This document shows, piece by piece, positions 8,413 through 16,791 of a stretch of DNA of 51,818 nt. Source of the stretch: CAYXVF01 sp964468125 (lineage in GTDB: Bacteria > Myxococcota > XYA12-FULL-58-9 > CAYXVF01); NCBI GenBank assembly GCA_964468125.1, contig CAYXVF010000037.1:1-51818 (forward strand). Reading direction: 5' to 3'. The notes beneath the pieces were generated by a model. It saw only the letters and a program-made list of their open reading frames with translations, was not told the origin of the DNA and ran no database searches. The position numbers and the translations under genes were made by a program. Each line of letters opens with the position of its first letter. Within the stretch, counting starts at the first letter, position 1.

Positions 8413-10011
8413 GTGACTGACTACTCGCAGAACACGGGTCCCTTCAACCGAATGCTGGTCGCGGCAACCGCCATTCTCCTTCTCCTGGTGTACGTCTACC
8501 GCCTCGACTTCATTCCCCCGCGCTGGGAAGAGCCTCGACGCTGCATCGTCGCATTCGAGATGATCGAGCGCGGAAACTTCGCGGTCCCGACGGTCTACAA
8601 CGAGATCTACACAAAAAAACCTCCGCTACAGAACTGGCTGATCGCGCTCGGTGCGGGTTTCAGAACCGATCGAATCGACGCCCTCATTCCGCGCACGCTG
8701 ACCGTACTCAGTGTCGTGATCGTTTCACTCCTTCTCGCCTGGAGTGCCCGACGCTCGTCACTGCGATGGCCCTGGCTGGCGGCGGCGATCTACCCCACTC
8801 TCGGGATACTGGTACAGTACGGTCGCTCTGGGGCGATCGACCCGCTCTTCGTTCTGTGGACGACGAGCGCCCTCGTCACTTTCTTCATCGGCGTCGAGAA
8901 AAAGAAACCGTGGGTCGCTTGGTTTGCGCCGCAGCTGTTCGTCGGCTTGGGAATTCTCACGAAGGGGCTTGCTCCGGTCTTTGTCTATCCGCCGATCCTG
9001 ATCTTTGCCTGGCGCGAGCGTCTTCGCCCCGCCTGGGGCGCGACGGCGGCTGGGCTCCTTCTTCTCGCCGGAATCGTCGGGGCGTGGCTCGTCCCCTTCT
9101 CTCTATCCGGGTCCCTCGAGGCTCTCCGGTCGACCGGCGCCGACGAGGTCCTCCAGCGTACGGCCGTTGGCCGCGGGGCCGCTGACATCGCCCTCGGCCT
9201 CCTGCGCTACCCGTTCGAGGTGCTCACGAATCTCCTGCCCTGGTCGCTCTTTGTGCTCCCGCTGTTTCATCCGACCACGCGCCGCCTCGTTCGAGACACC
9301 TACCAGGAGGTCCGACTCTTTCGCTTCTCGCTCGCCGCCTTCGCTTGGACCGTGCTCTGCCTCTGGCTCATGCCCGGCAGTGTCGGACGCTACGTCATGC
9401 CCGCCTACCCCTTCTTTGCACTGGGGCTCGCGATCGTGATCAGCCGAAGCAAGCTTCGCCGACGACCACATCTCGCCGTGGACGTGCTCATCGCGCTGCT
9501 GGCCGTTGCGTTCGTTTTCTACGCTCTGGACCGGTACGGCGCGAAACAACACATCGAGCTTACCTTTCCGCTCCTCGTCGGTGGGCTCGCCACCCTGGTG
9601 GCCCTCGCCGCGAGATGGGCGGATGCGCCGCCCACCGCCGCGCGGGTGCTCCTGTTCATTGGCTTTCTATACGCCCTGGCGTTTACGAGCATTCATGCAC
9701 CGTCCCGGGCAAGTTGGGAGCTCAACCGACAGCGCGACGTCTACGCTTGGGCGCGGCAGCTAGCCGAGCACGCTCGGGCGCGGGGGCTCGATCCCCACAC
9801 GGTGCCGATCGGCTGCTCGCATGGAGTGAACCAAGCGGTGTGCTTCGAGCTCATGAAGGCGCTCAACCGCTCGACGACGCGACCGGAGCGAAACGCTCCT
9901 CCAGCCTACGCGATCGGGCATGTCGAACGCAGCCCGATCCCTGACGACCGGGAGCTCATGGCCGAGGGCTACGGGCTCGAGCTCTGGTTCGTGGACGCCC
10001 CCTCGAAATAG
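8413..10011 (+). CDS. ArnT-like glycosyltransferase family 39 membrane protein
   Basis: A 532-residue polytopic protein of the GT-C superfamily. The first periplasmic loop has the ArnT/PMT pattern: a double acid before P-R-R, then A-F-E-M-I-E-R-G-N-F-A-V-P, then K-K-P-P-L-Q-N-W. These enzymes transfer a sugar from a polyprenyl phosphate donor to lipid A or another acceptor in the periplasm. The catalytic acid pair is E39-E40 here rather than the usual Asp-Glu. About eleven hydrophobic segments follow, and then a soluble C-terminal part of about 100 residues. Translation starts at a GTG with GGAG eight bases upstream. The last 43 bp overlap the end of the convergent phosphoesterase gene. Donor and acceptor cannot be told. 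Confidence 0.82.
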   Translation: MTDYSQNTGPFNRMLVAATAILLLLVYVYRLDFIPPRWEEPRRCIVAFEMIERGNFAVPTVYNEIYTKKPPLQNWLIALGAGFRTDRIDALIPRTLTVLSVVIVSLLLAWSARRSSLRWPWLAAAIYPTLGILVQYGRSGAIDPLFVLWTTSALVTFFIGVEKKKPWVAWFAPQLFVGLGILTKGLAPVFVYPPILIFAWRERLRPAWGATAAGLLLLAGIVGAWLVPFSLSGSLEALRSTGADEVLQRTAVGRGAADIALGLLRYPFEVLTNLLPWSLFVLPLFHPTTRRLVRDTYQEVRLFRFSLAAFAWTVLCLWLMPGSVGRYVMPAYPFFALGLAIVISRSKLRRRPHLAVDVLIALLAVAFVFYALDRYGAKQHIELTFPLLVGGLATLVALAARWADAPPTAARVLLFIGFLYALAFTSIHAPSRASWELNRQRDVYAWARQLAEHARARGLDPHTVPIGCSHGVNQAVCFELMKALNRSTTRPERNAPPAYAIGHVERSPIPDDRELMAEGYGLELWFVDAPSK

Positions 10012-11597
10012 AGCGCCTCTTCCCAGGTGTTGCCGTAGCGGTCGCGCGCATGCACCACCGCGCGGTGCAGTCCCGGTGCAACCCTACCGAGGGGCGCAAC
10101 CCAGACGTGCACCGCTCCCTTCATCTGCAGACGACTCGAGAGACCCTCGAGCTTTCTTTCCGCCAGGGGGTCTACCCGATCGGATTCCCGCGTCGTGGAG
10201 ATGCGCGTGCCCTCGAGCTCGACCCACACCTCCGCATCGACCGGAGCGCCCCAAACGTTGGCGACGATTTCCGCCCGCGCCCCGGCGGGGACGACCCCGG
10301 CTGCGGGAACGCTCCCATCCTCGAGTGTCAACGACAGGTGCATGCCAACATCGTCGAAGGTGGTCGGGCGATAGCGTGGGTGATACTGCGTGCCGTCGAA
10401 ATCGATCACGAAATAGCCCTTGGGGGCGCCATCGCGCTGATAGGAAAAGGGAATGCCTCGCGCATCGCCGCCGCCCTCCCACCAGGAGCCACACACGGCC
10501 CCGACGATGATCTGAGGAAACGGCAACGGCTGGCCCCAGCGCTCCTCCCGATGACCCGCCGGATAATGCTCGACCGTGTGCATGTGCCCCGCGAGCGCAA
10601 GGACCTTCCGGTCCTTCAACACGTCGTAGAGTGACTGTCGATTGCAGACCATCGCCTGGCCGTCGGTCTTCCAGCGGTCGAGCCAGCAGACCAACGGAAT
10701 GTGCATATTGATGACAATGAGCGTCTCCGGGCTCACCTGAGCGAGGTCGTTGCGAAGCCATTCGAGCTGCATCGGCTCGATCTCCCCGTGGTAGTTGCGT
10801 TTTCCACCGCCCTCGTAGGCGACGCTATCGAGCACGACGAAATGGACCTGTCCGAAATCAAAGGAATAGTACGGGGGACCAAAGAAGCGCTCATAGGTCT
10901 CGAGGCTCTCCCGATCGGTTCGCGCGTCGAAGTTGAGATCGTGGTTTCCGGGGACGTAGTAGGTTGCAACTCCCATGGCGCCCATCACTTCCTGATAGCG
11001 CGGGTAAAGGGAGAGCGTGTTGTCGACCAGGTCTCCCATGGAGATCGCGAAGTGCGCTTGCGGCGTCAGCGCCGCAACGCTCGGCAAGAGGCTATCGCGC
11101 AAGAAGCCCACGTGGTCGTGCGTTCTCACTTGCGTGTCACCGAGAGCGAGGACCCGGAAACGATCGGGGGAAATCTCCGGAATCAGCGCGAAGTCGATCG
11201 AATCGGGGAGCGGTCCGGTGGGCTCGAGCCCTTCGTATTGCTGAATGTGCGCTGGAGAGCCGTTGGGCCGATGCACGTAGTAAAAGCGCGGCACGCGGTC
11301 TTTCGACAGGGGAAGCGCGTAGTCGCGTGGCTTCGAGATGAAGACGACCATCTCTTCGAGGGCGGGCACCGAGTAGGCACCGCTCGCGTCGGTGACAACC
11401 ACATCGCGCCCGTTTGAGACGGCGACACCCGCGACACCCGACTCCGACGCGTCACGCACGCCGTCCGCGTCGTCGTCTGAGAAAACGACACCGCGTACGG
11501 TGCCCGCCTCCGCCGGTCTGGCGCGCTCCGTTTCGCATACCGGTTCTGCCTTCCAGCAGGAAACCAGGAGCAGGAACGGGAACAGGGTGCGCTTCAT
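9969..11597 (-). CDS. Lipoprotein calcineurin-like metallophosphoesterase
   Basis: A 542-residue predicted lipoprotein: short basic N-terminus, hydrophobic core and lipobox L-V-S-C with Cys14. A small beta domain (about 30-120, with a D-D-D-A-D-G-V-R-D acidic loop) comes before the catalytic domain. That domain carries the calcineurin-like metal motifs in order: L-A-L-G-D-T-Q, S-M-G-D-L-V-D, V-P-G-N-H-D, N-M-H-I-P and L-A-G-H-M-H. The layout matches the MetallophosN-Metallophos-MetallophosC family. The C-terminal 160 residues are a beta-rich domain. It is probably an envelope phosphodiesterase or phosphatase; the substrate is unknown. The start overlaps the upstream GT22-like gene stop (ATGA), so the two are co-translated and may act on the same glycan or lipid. 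Confidence 0.85.
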   Translation of the reverse strand: MKRTLFPFLLLVSCWKAEPVCETERARPAEAGTVRGVVFSDDDADGVRDASESGVAGVAVSNGRDVVVTDASGAYSVPALEEMVVFISKPRDYALPLSKDRVPRFYYVHRPNGSPAHIQQYEGLEPTGPLPDSIDFALIPEISPDRFRVLALGDTQVRTHDHVGFLRDSLLPSVAALTPQAHFAISMGDLVDNTLSLYPRYQEVMGAMGVATYYVPGNHDLNFDARTDRESLETYERFFGPPYYSFDFGQVHFVVLDSVAYEGGGKRNYHGEIEPMQLEWLRNDLAQVSPETLIVINMHIPLVCWLDRWKTDGQAMVCNRQSLYDVLKDRKVLALAGHMHTVEHYPAGHREERWGQPLPFPQIIVGAVCGSWWEGGGDARGIPFSYQRDGAPKGYFVIDFDGTQYHPRYRPTTFDDVGMHLSLTLEDGSVPAAGVVPAGARAEIVANVWGAPVDAEVWVELEGTRISTTRESDRVDPLAERKLEGLSSRLQMKGAVHVWVAPLGRVAPGLHRAVVHARDRYGNTWEEALYFEGASTNQSSSP

Positions 11598-13111
11598 GAG
11601 CGGGAGCAGTCCAGGACGGTGGTGGGAGCGCGCCTCAGGTTGCGCTCGGGATTCACGCGGTAGACCAGATCGTCGAGAAAGTCGCCCGGGTACTTCGCTT
11701 CCGGATCGCAGTGCAGCCCCGCGTCCTCGATCAGGGCCTTCGAGCGATCATTGGGGGGAAGGGCGAAGATGAACCGCACACGCGAATTGTCTCCGAGCTC
11801 GAGCGCATCCGCGAGCGGCGGCCGGCGCTCGTCGGTCTGCTCTTCTTGCTGGTCGGTCCAGATGAGCCGGGCTTTGCCGCCGGCGTAGTAAGTGGGAGGC
11901 TCGCGGAAGGCAACCCAGTAGACCGTCTCAGGTGGATCCTCGGAGCGCGCGACCTCGAGAAGGGGAGCCGTTCCGCTCTGCTGACTGTCGCTGAGTGTCA
12001 CAAGAGGAAGCGCGAGCACACAGACCCAGGCGAAGAATCCCACCGCGCGTCGACTCCACCCTCCAGCGGCCCAGGCCTCGAGCAAGGCCGGAGCGAGCAG
12101 CGCGAAGTACATCGGCAGGCCCGAGAACATGAATCGTTCTTCTTTGTGGGGCACGAAGCTGTGCACCAGCACGAACACCGCCAGCGAGACGGAGGCGAGG
12201 GGAGCCTTCTTGCAGGCGTTCCAGAACGGCTTGGCGAACGCAATGACCGCCGGCGGGAGCGCGAGCAACACGTAGAACAGGGCGTAGGTATAGAAGCCAC
12301 CGGTGCGACCGTAGAGCTCGGTGGACTGCTCCACGTTGAACTTCACGTAGGTGATGAGCGAGGCGAAGGGCCAGCCGTAGGTGAGCTGATCCACCAACGC
12401 CTGGGCCGCCGCGGCAAGGAGCCCCCCGACGAACATGCCTCCCAGCCGAGCTCCGGCGCGCCCGGCGTCGCTCTTGGCGCGAAGGGCCGCGATCCAAAGC
12501 CACGCGACCACCGCGAAGGCGCCGATGTAGACGAGACCCACCTGGAAGCGAAACATCGCGGCGAGGCCGATGAGGAACCCACCCGCGACGCCCGCCCAAA
12601 ACAGGCGGGTCTTGCAGGACCGTGGGACGGCCAGGAAGACCAACCCCCAGACGAGCGGTGGGATACACGCGACTTCGATCAGCGCGCGTGTCGTGATCCG
12701 CGGCATCAGCGGATAGGCGGCCAGTAACCAGGCGGCCACGGTGGCAGCGCGGGCATCGAAGAAGTGCTCGGTCAGCTTGTAGACCCCGACGATCGCGAGG
12801 AGTGACCAGAGCCCGAGGAGCGCGTAGGCCCACTGGAGCGCGCGCGCCGGATCGTCGAGGCCGATGGATTGGGCGGACGAGAGGCACCAAGAAAAGAGCC
12901 GCGGGAAAAACTCGGACCGAATCGCCCAGGGAAACGGCTGACTCGGGTCATTCACCCAGGCCGCGGCGGGTTCCATCACGCTGCTGTAGTCGTCAGCGAA
13001 GAGGTAACCGACGCCGCTCAGGGTCGCGACGAGGCGCAACACGGCGCCGACCACGACCGGCCGCTCCCACCCGAGCTCGAGCAACCCCCAAGAGCGAAGA
13101 CGCTCCAACAC
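11594..13111 (-). CDS. ALG9/PIG-B-like mannosyltransferase (GT22-type membrane protein)
   Basis: A 505-residue membrane protein with about ten to twelve hydrophobic segments. Two features point to GT22, the family of eukaryotic ALG9, ALG12 and PIG-B mannosyltransferases and some bacterial members. An early lumenal-type loop has F-A-D40-D41-Y-S-S-V-M-E-P. A later loop has H-K-E-E-R-F at residues 322-327, the family's most conserved motif. These enzymes use polyprenyl-phosphate sugars on the extracytoplasmic side. Translation begins at a GTG with GGAGGT about seven bases upstream. The gene overlaps the lipoprotein phosphoesterase by four bases. The glycan made is unknown. Confidence 0.8.
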   Translation of the reverse strand: MLERLRSWGLLELGWERPVVVGAVLRLVATLSGVGYLFADDYSSVMEPAAAWVNDPSQPFPWAIRSEFFPRLFSWCLSSAQSIGLDDPARALQWAYALLGLWSLLAIVGVYKLTEHFFDARAATVAAWLLAAYPLMPRITTRALIEVACIPPLVWGLVFLAVPRSCKTRLFWAGVAGGFLIGLAAMFRFQVGLVYIGAFAVVAWLWIAALRAKSDAGRAGARLGGMFVGGLLAAAAQALVDQLTYGWPFASLITYVKFNVEQSTELYGRTGGFYTYALFYVLLALPPAVIAFAKPFWNACKKAPLASVSLAVFVLVHSFVPHKEERFMFSGLPMYFALLAPALLEAWAAGGWSRRAVGFFAWVCVLALPLVTLSDSQQSGTAPLLEVARSEDPPETVYWVAFREPPTYYAGGKARLIWTDQQEEQTDERRPPLADALELGDNSRVRFIFALPPNDRSKALIEDAGLHCDPEAKYPGDFLDDLVYRVNPERNLRRAPTTVLDCSRS

Positions 13112-13249
13112 AGTCCATACCTCCGACCGTGCGCCTTTTAGTTCATGGGGAGCGACTGTGCCAGCCCCTCGGACCGGGAGATCTCAGGGCTGGAAGCAAC
13201 ACCGTTCGCCCTGAGGAACCGCCAGCGGCGGGCCCTCGAGCAACCGGTC

Positions 13250-13831
13250 TCAGTTGCGGGGAGGGTTGATCATGATGTGCGCGCCGGGTGTTCCAGGGAA
13301 CATGATCCAAGGGGCGGAGTCGCTGCCTTGGGTCGTGAGGCCGGTGCTCTCGGCGGTGGCGTAGGGGGTGTAGATCACGTAGCGCAGGTAGCTCTTCGCC
13401 GCCTTCCCCGTCTTTAAATCGAAGCTCTCCGCGCTCAAGACGTAGAGGGTTCGGGGCTCCTTCGACATCGGGAGCTTGCCCGCGTCGATCTCCTTCCAAC
13501 GCGTCTGAAGATTCTCCTGGCGGCCGATCCCCTGCGCATTCAGCTCACGCCCGCGCGCCATATACGGCTCGAGGTCCTCGTGATAACAAGCGACGCTGAA
13601 TCCCTCGCGCGCTGGGTCGTCGGCGAGGCAGACGAGGTCGTTCGAACCTGGGCGCAGCTCGAGCACCTTGCCGTCTTCGTCGTAACCGAGAACCCGCGCG
13701 CCCGCACGCCGATCCTCAGGCGCCGCCAACACCGCACCGGCGATCTGTTCCTTTGGGTCGGGTCCCGCTGCCTTCGCCGTACAGCTCGCGCTCAACCCCA
13801 TCATCAAGATGCCCAGCGTCCAAGACTTCAT
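13250..13831 (-). CDS. Predicted lipoprotein of unknown function
   Basis: A 193-residue protein with a clear lipoprotein signal: M-K-S-W start, hydrophobic core and lipobox L-S-A-S-C with Cys17. AAGGAG lies nine bases before the ATG. The mature part is soluble. Its C-terminal third contains the stretch Y-T-P-Y-A-T-A-E-S-T-G-L, then P-W-I-M-F-P-G-T-P-G-A-H-I-M-I. I have an impression of similar sequences in other proteobacterial hypothetical proteins but cannot name a family. It is the last gene of the minus-strand run that includes the degenerate aldehyde dehydrogenase, 35 bp downstream of it. The 138 bp after its stop hold a weak CCAGCCC/GGGCTGG inverted repeat with a 19-base loop and no T-run. 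Confidence 0.7.
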   Translation of the reverse strand: MKSWTLGILMMGLSASCTAKAAGPDPKEQIAGAVLAAPEDRRAGARVLGYDEDGKVLELRPGSNDLVCLADDPAREGFSVACYHEDLEPYMARGRELNAQGIGRQENLQTRWKEIDAGKLPMSKEPRTLYVLSAESFDLKTGKAAKSYLRYVIYTPYATAESTGLTTQGSDSAPWIMFPGTPGAHIMINPPRN

Positions 13832-13866
13832 GCTCGCACTCCTTTTCCCCCTCGGATGCTAGCGAC

Positions 13867-15426
13867 TCATTCGCCGTCATTCCAGGTGGCGATACCACTC
13901 AAAGTCCTCGGTCCGCCCTGCAGGGCGGTCCGTTGCGCATAGAGCTCGATTCCGCGGAGGCCCCCGAGCTCCGTCCCATCGCCCGCACGACCTGGGCCAC
14001 CATGGAGCAGATGGGGGAGCGCGGTCCCGTGTCCGGTGGATTCGGCGGCACACTCGCGGTTCAGGATCAAAATGCGGCCATGGTGCGAAGCGGTCTCCAA
14101 GACGAGCTGGCGGGCGATCGGTGCCAGCGTCGTGACCACCGTTCCGACTAGCGCCCCCCGGCCCCGACGGATGAGCTCGCTCCCCTCACCGAGATCGCCG
14201 TAGGGCATGAGCGTCACCACGGGCCCAAACGCCTCCACCTCGTGGACCTCCTCGGACGCGAAGGGCTCGGCACAGCGCAAGAGCGTTGGTGACAGAAACG
14301 CCCCCCTCTCCGGATCGCCAGCGCGCGGTTCGGGCGGTCCATCGCCAAAAACCACCTCCGTCGACGCGCGAAGCTTCGCGATGGCGCGCTGCACCTGCTC
14401 ACGGTGCTCGAGGCTCACGAGTGGCCCCAGGTCCACGCCTTCCAACGCGGGGTCGCCGACGACGAGCTCGCCGAGCGCAGCTCGGAGCGCTTCCGTCACC
14501 TCACCGAGTCGCTCCTTCGGTACGAGTACGCGTCGAATCGCCGTGGCGCGCTGCCCCGCTTTTACTCGAAGCTCCCGCACCACTTCCTGAACAAACAGGT
14601 CGAAGTCCGGAGTCCCTGGCGCAACATCCGGCGCGAGCATCGCGAAGTTGAGAGACTCACTCGCGAGGTTGAAGCGAACGGAGCGATCGATCACCCGGGG
14701 ATGCCCCTTCAACGCACGGCCCGTTGGGCCCGTTCCGGAAAAGGCAACCACGTCCTGCCCATCAAGGTGCTCAAAGCTGTCGCCGACACTCCCGACAATG
14801 AGTTGCAGGGCGCCTTCCGGCAGGTGGCCCGAGTCGAGCATCGCCTTCGCCGCTCGAACCGCCAGATACGCGCTCACCGATGCGGGTTTCACGACCGCGG
14901 GCATTCCGGCGAGCCAGGCCGGAGCGAGCTTTTCGAGCATCCCCCAGACCGGCAAGTTGAAGGCGTTGATGTGAAGCGCGACACCGCGGCGTGGAACCCA
15001 CAGGTGCCGCCCCAGGAAGGTGCCGTTTCTCGATGTTCGCTCCGGCGAGCCGCTGAAGTGCAGGGTCTCGTTTGCCCACTCCTTGAGGGCCTTGTTGGCA
15101 TAGACCACGAGAGTTCCGATCCCCCCGTCTACGTCCAACCAAGCGTCGTTCGCGGTCGCACCCGCATGGCGCGAAAGCACGTAGAGCTCGTTCTTGATCG
15201 CGTTGAGCGCGCTCGCGAGCCCCTTGAGCATGTGGGCGCGCGCGTGCATCGGCATGGCGCGAAGCTTCGGTCCCCCGACTTCGCGGGCGAAACGGAGCAG
15301 ACCCTCGTAGTCGAGAGCGCCTTCGCCGATTTCCGCGACGACCGTGCGGTCGACCGCATCGTAGACCGGCAGCGCGGTACCGCTTCGGGCGACCCAACGG
15401 CCCTTCTCAAAGCTCTCGAGCTTCAT
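13867..15426 (-). CDS. PaaZ/BoxD-type aldehyde dehydrogenase homologue lacking catalytic Cys and Glu
   Basis: A 519-residue protein clearly of the PaaZ (N-terminal domain)/BoxD aldehyde dehydrogenase subfamily. Matching blocks include G-I-G-T-L-V-V-Y-A-N, H-I-N-A-F-N-L-P-V-W-G-M-L-E-K, V-V-K-P-A-S (cofactor Lys), E-G-A-L-Q-L-I-V-G-S and the C-terminal N-R-E-C-A-A-E-S-T-G-H-G...H-G-G-P-G-R-A-G run. The nucleophile segment normally reads A-G-Q-K-C-T-A-I-R-R. Here it reads A-G-Q-R-A-T-A-I-R-R, so the catalytic Cys is Ala294. The general-base Glu position is also Ala, at 255, exactly 39 residues earlier as in active enzymes. Ordinary aldehyde oxidation is therefore unlikely. No MaoC hydratase domain is attached. 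The ORF is intact, which argues for a retained non-catalytic role. It lies 12 bp after the small upstream gene. Confidence 0.88.
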   Translation of the reverse strand: MKLESFEKGRWVARSGTALPVYDAVDRTVVAEIGEGALDYEGLLRFAREVGGPKLRAMPMHARAHMLKGLASALNAIKNELYVLSRHAGATANDAWLDVDGGIGTLVVYANKALKEWANETLHFSGSPERTSRNGTFLGRHLWVPRRGVALHINAFNLPVWGMLEKLAPAWLAGMPAVVKPASVSAYLAVRAAKAMLDSGHLPEGALQLIVGSVGDSFEHLDGQDVVAFSGTGPTGRALKGHPRVIDRSVRFNLASESLNFAMLAPDVAPGTPDFDLFVQEVVRELRVKAGQRATAIRRVLVPKERLGEVTEALRAALGELVVGDPALEGVDLGPLVSLEHREQVQRAIAKLRASTEVVFGDGPPEPRAGDPERGAFLSPTLLRCAEPFASEEVHEVEAFGPVVTLMPYGDLGEGSELIRRGRGALVGTVVTTLAPIARQLVLETASHHGRILILNRECAAESTGHGTALPHLLHGGPGRAGDGTELGGLRGIELYAQRTALQGGPRTLSGIATWNDGE

Positions 15427-15438
15427 CGCGTGTGTGGC

Positions 15439-15762
15439 TCAGCCGCGCCTGGCTTTGTCGAGACGGGTGAGCATCTCACCGGGGCCCACGTCCGGTTGAT
15501 CCGCTTCGCTCGCGCGCAGACGCGCGACGACGAGAGCACACACGCGCTGCGCGTCGTCCTCGGGTACCCCTTGGGCGACGAGGCGCGAGGCCATCAGCTG
15601 TTCGACTACGGCGACCAACTGTCGCGCTCCGACGAGCGTGGGGCGCAGCCCGCCCTCCTTTAGGGCCAGGCGCACCGAGCCTCGCACTTGCGGTCGGGTC
15701 AGGCGTGTGTTCTGCTCGATCACCTCGCAGGCGATTTCAAAGCTCGGGCTCTCACCCGCCAT
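15439..15762 (-). CDS. Small protein of unknown function
   Basis: A 107-residue soluble protein that I do not recognise. The ATG at 15762 is favoured over one four codons upstream because GGAGG lies five bases before it. The sequence is mostly helical, with a basic middle (T-R-P-Q-V-R-G-S-V-R-L-A-L-K-E) and an acidic C-terminus. It has no cysteine, no membrane segment and no signal peptide. It overlaps the end of the upstream membrane protein gene by 11 bp and ends 12 bp before the aldehyde dehydrogenase homologue. Co-translation with both is likely, and a partner or regulatory role in that run is possible. Confidence 0.6.
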   Translation of the reverse strand: MAGESPSFEIACEVIEQNTRLTRPQVRGSVRLALKEGGLRPTLVGARQLVAVVEQLMASRLVAQGVPEDDAQRVCALVVARLRASEADQPDVGPGEMLTRLDKARRG

Positions 15763-16489
15763 GCTCTCCTCCAAAGCGCCGATGCATCCCCGCCGTGGGA
15801 AAGAAGGTCAACCACATGCAGCCCACCGCGAGGAAGGCGAGGAGCGGTTGCGCAATGCGCACGATCGCCTCCCAAAGCTCCGGCGAGCCCCGTCCGAGCG
15901 TATCCTTTGCGATCAGGAGCGCGAGAAAGGCGGCGAGACTCGCCGCGGCCACGGACCACAAACGAAAACGCAGCACCTCCAACGGTGTGACCAGACCGAG
16001 GCGCAGCTGTCGCAGGCTCGCCTGGTGCGCCCACGTGCTCTCGACAAAGCCCCAGGCGAGCAGCGCGCCGGCGACCGTTCGATTGATCCAGCGCATCACG
16101 CGCATGCCGTCCCCCTCGGGAAGGGTGACGTGGCCGAGGGCCACAAAGGTCATGAGCGAAAGCACCAGCGCGCCGGACAATGCCGTCACGAGGTAGCGCA
16201 GACTCCGCTCGTCCGGGCGGAAGACGAACCAGATGCTGACCGCCAGGAACACGAGCGCGCCGCTTCCGAGAGCCGTGAAGACGCCCAAACCCACATCTGC
16301 CCACCACGCGCCCGCGAAAGGTTTGGCGAGCTCGGCGCCGACCTGCGAAACGCCGTCCAGAACCCACGCCCAGCCCCAGAGCGCCTCCGGGACACCGCCG
16401 GTGCGCCGTGCGAGCCGGATCAAGCGGACGCCGATGAACAGCTCCATTGAGACGGCGAGAATGACCAGGGCGAGCAGAATCGGTGTCAT
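15752..16489 (-). CDS. Polytopic membrane protein of unknown function
   Basis: A 245-residue protein with about seven hydrophobic segments spread over its full length, starting with a signal-anchor-like helix (M-T-P-I-L-L-A-L-V-I-L-A-V). The ATG at 16489 puts this helix at the N-terminus; a longer in-frame start adds only a basic octapeptide. No catalytic motif is visible. The overall shape resembles seven-helix sensor-type membrane modules, but I cannot assign a family. It is the first gene of a tightly spaced run that continues into a small orphan, the catalytically altered aldehyde dehydrogenase and a lipoprotein, so it may tether or sense for that group. Its promoter should lie in the 302-bp gap shared with the desaturase. 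Confidence 0.65.
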   Translation of the reverse strand: MTPILLALVILAVSMELFIGVRLIRLARRTGGVPEALWGWAWVLDGVSQVGAELAKPFAGAWWADVGLGVFTALGSGALVFLAVSIWFVFRPDERSLRYLVTALSGALVLSLMTFVALGHVTLPEGDGMRVMRWINRTVAGALLAWGFVESTWAHQASLRQLRLGLVTPLEVLRFRLWSVAAASLAAFLALLIAKDTLGRGSPELWEAIVRIAQPLLAFLAVGCMWLTFFPTAGMHRRFGGEHGG

Positions 16490-16606
16490 AGCGCGCGGCC
16501 TGAAGGCCTTCACGACTCTATTTCACTTTCAGAGGCCGAACCACTGCCAGGCCAGTGATTTCCGCTCACCTGTCTCTGGTGCCGCCTCGTCCCTAAGCAT
16601 CGCGGT

Positions 16607-16627
16607 ATTTTGTCGCAACGACAAAAT
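16607..16627. promoter_or_regulatory. Perfect 9+9 bp inverted repeat between divergent genes (candidate operator)
   Basis: Arms ATTTTGTCG and CGACAAAAT are perfect complements around the 3-base centre CAA. They lie in the 302-bp non-coding gap (16490-16791) between the divergent membrane protein gene and the desaturase gene. There is no T-run after the hairpin and neither gene ends here, so an operator for a dimeric regulator fits better than a terminator. The AT-rich arms stand out in a GC-rich region. Near 16691 there is a TTGACT that could be a -35 box, but I see no convincing -10. The rest of the gap holds nothing else I can support. Confidence 0.5.
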
Positions 16628-16791
16628 TCTCGCGGGTTAGTCGAGGTATCGCGGGCATCGCCGATTGCGCCCTGGTAGTAAACTCAAATATTGACTATCG
16701 CGGTTTGGATGCCACGGACAGAGCCTGAGCGTGTTTGCGCCTCAGCACATTCGGCCGTCCGCACGAGCTCTCGAAAGGAACTACAAAGTCT

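Noticed and set aside
13161..13193. Inverted repeat CCAGCCC/GGGCTGG as a terminator after the lipoprotein gene
   Set aside because: The loop is 19 bases, the stem only 7, and no T-run follows, so a Rho-independent terminator is not supported.
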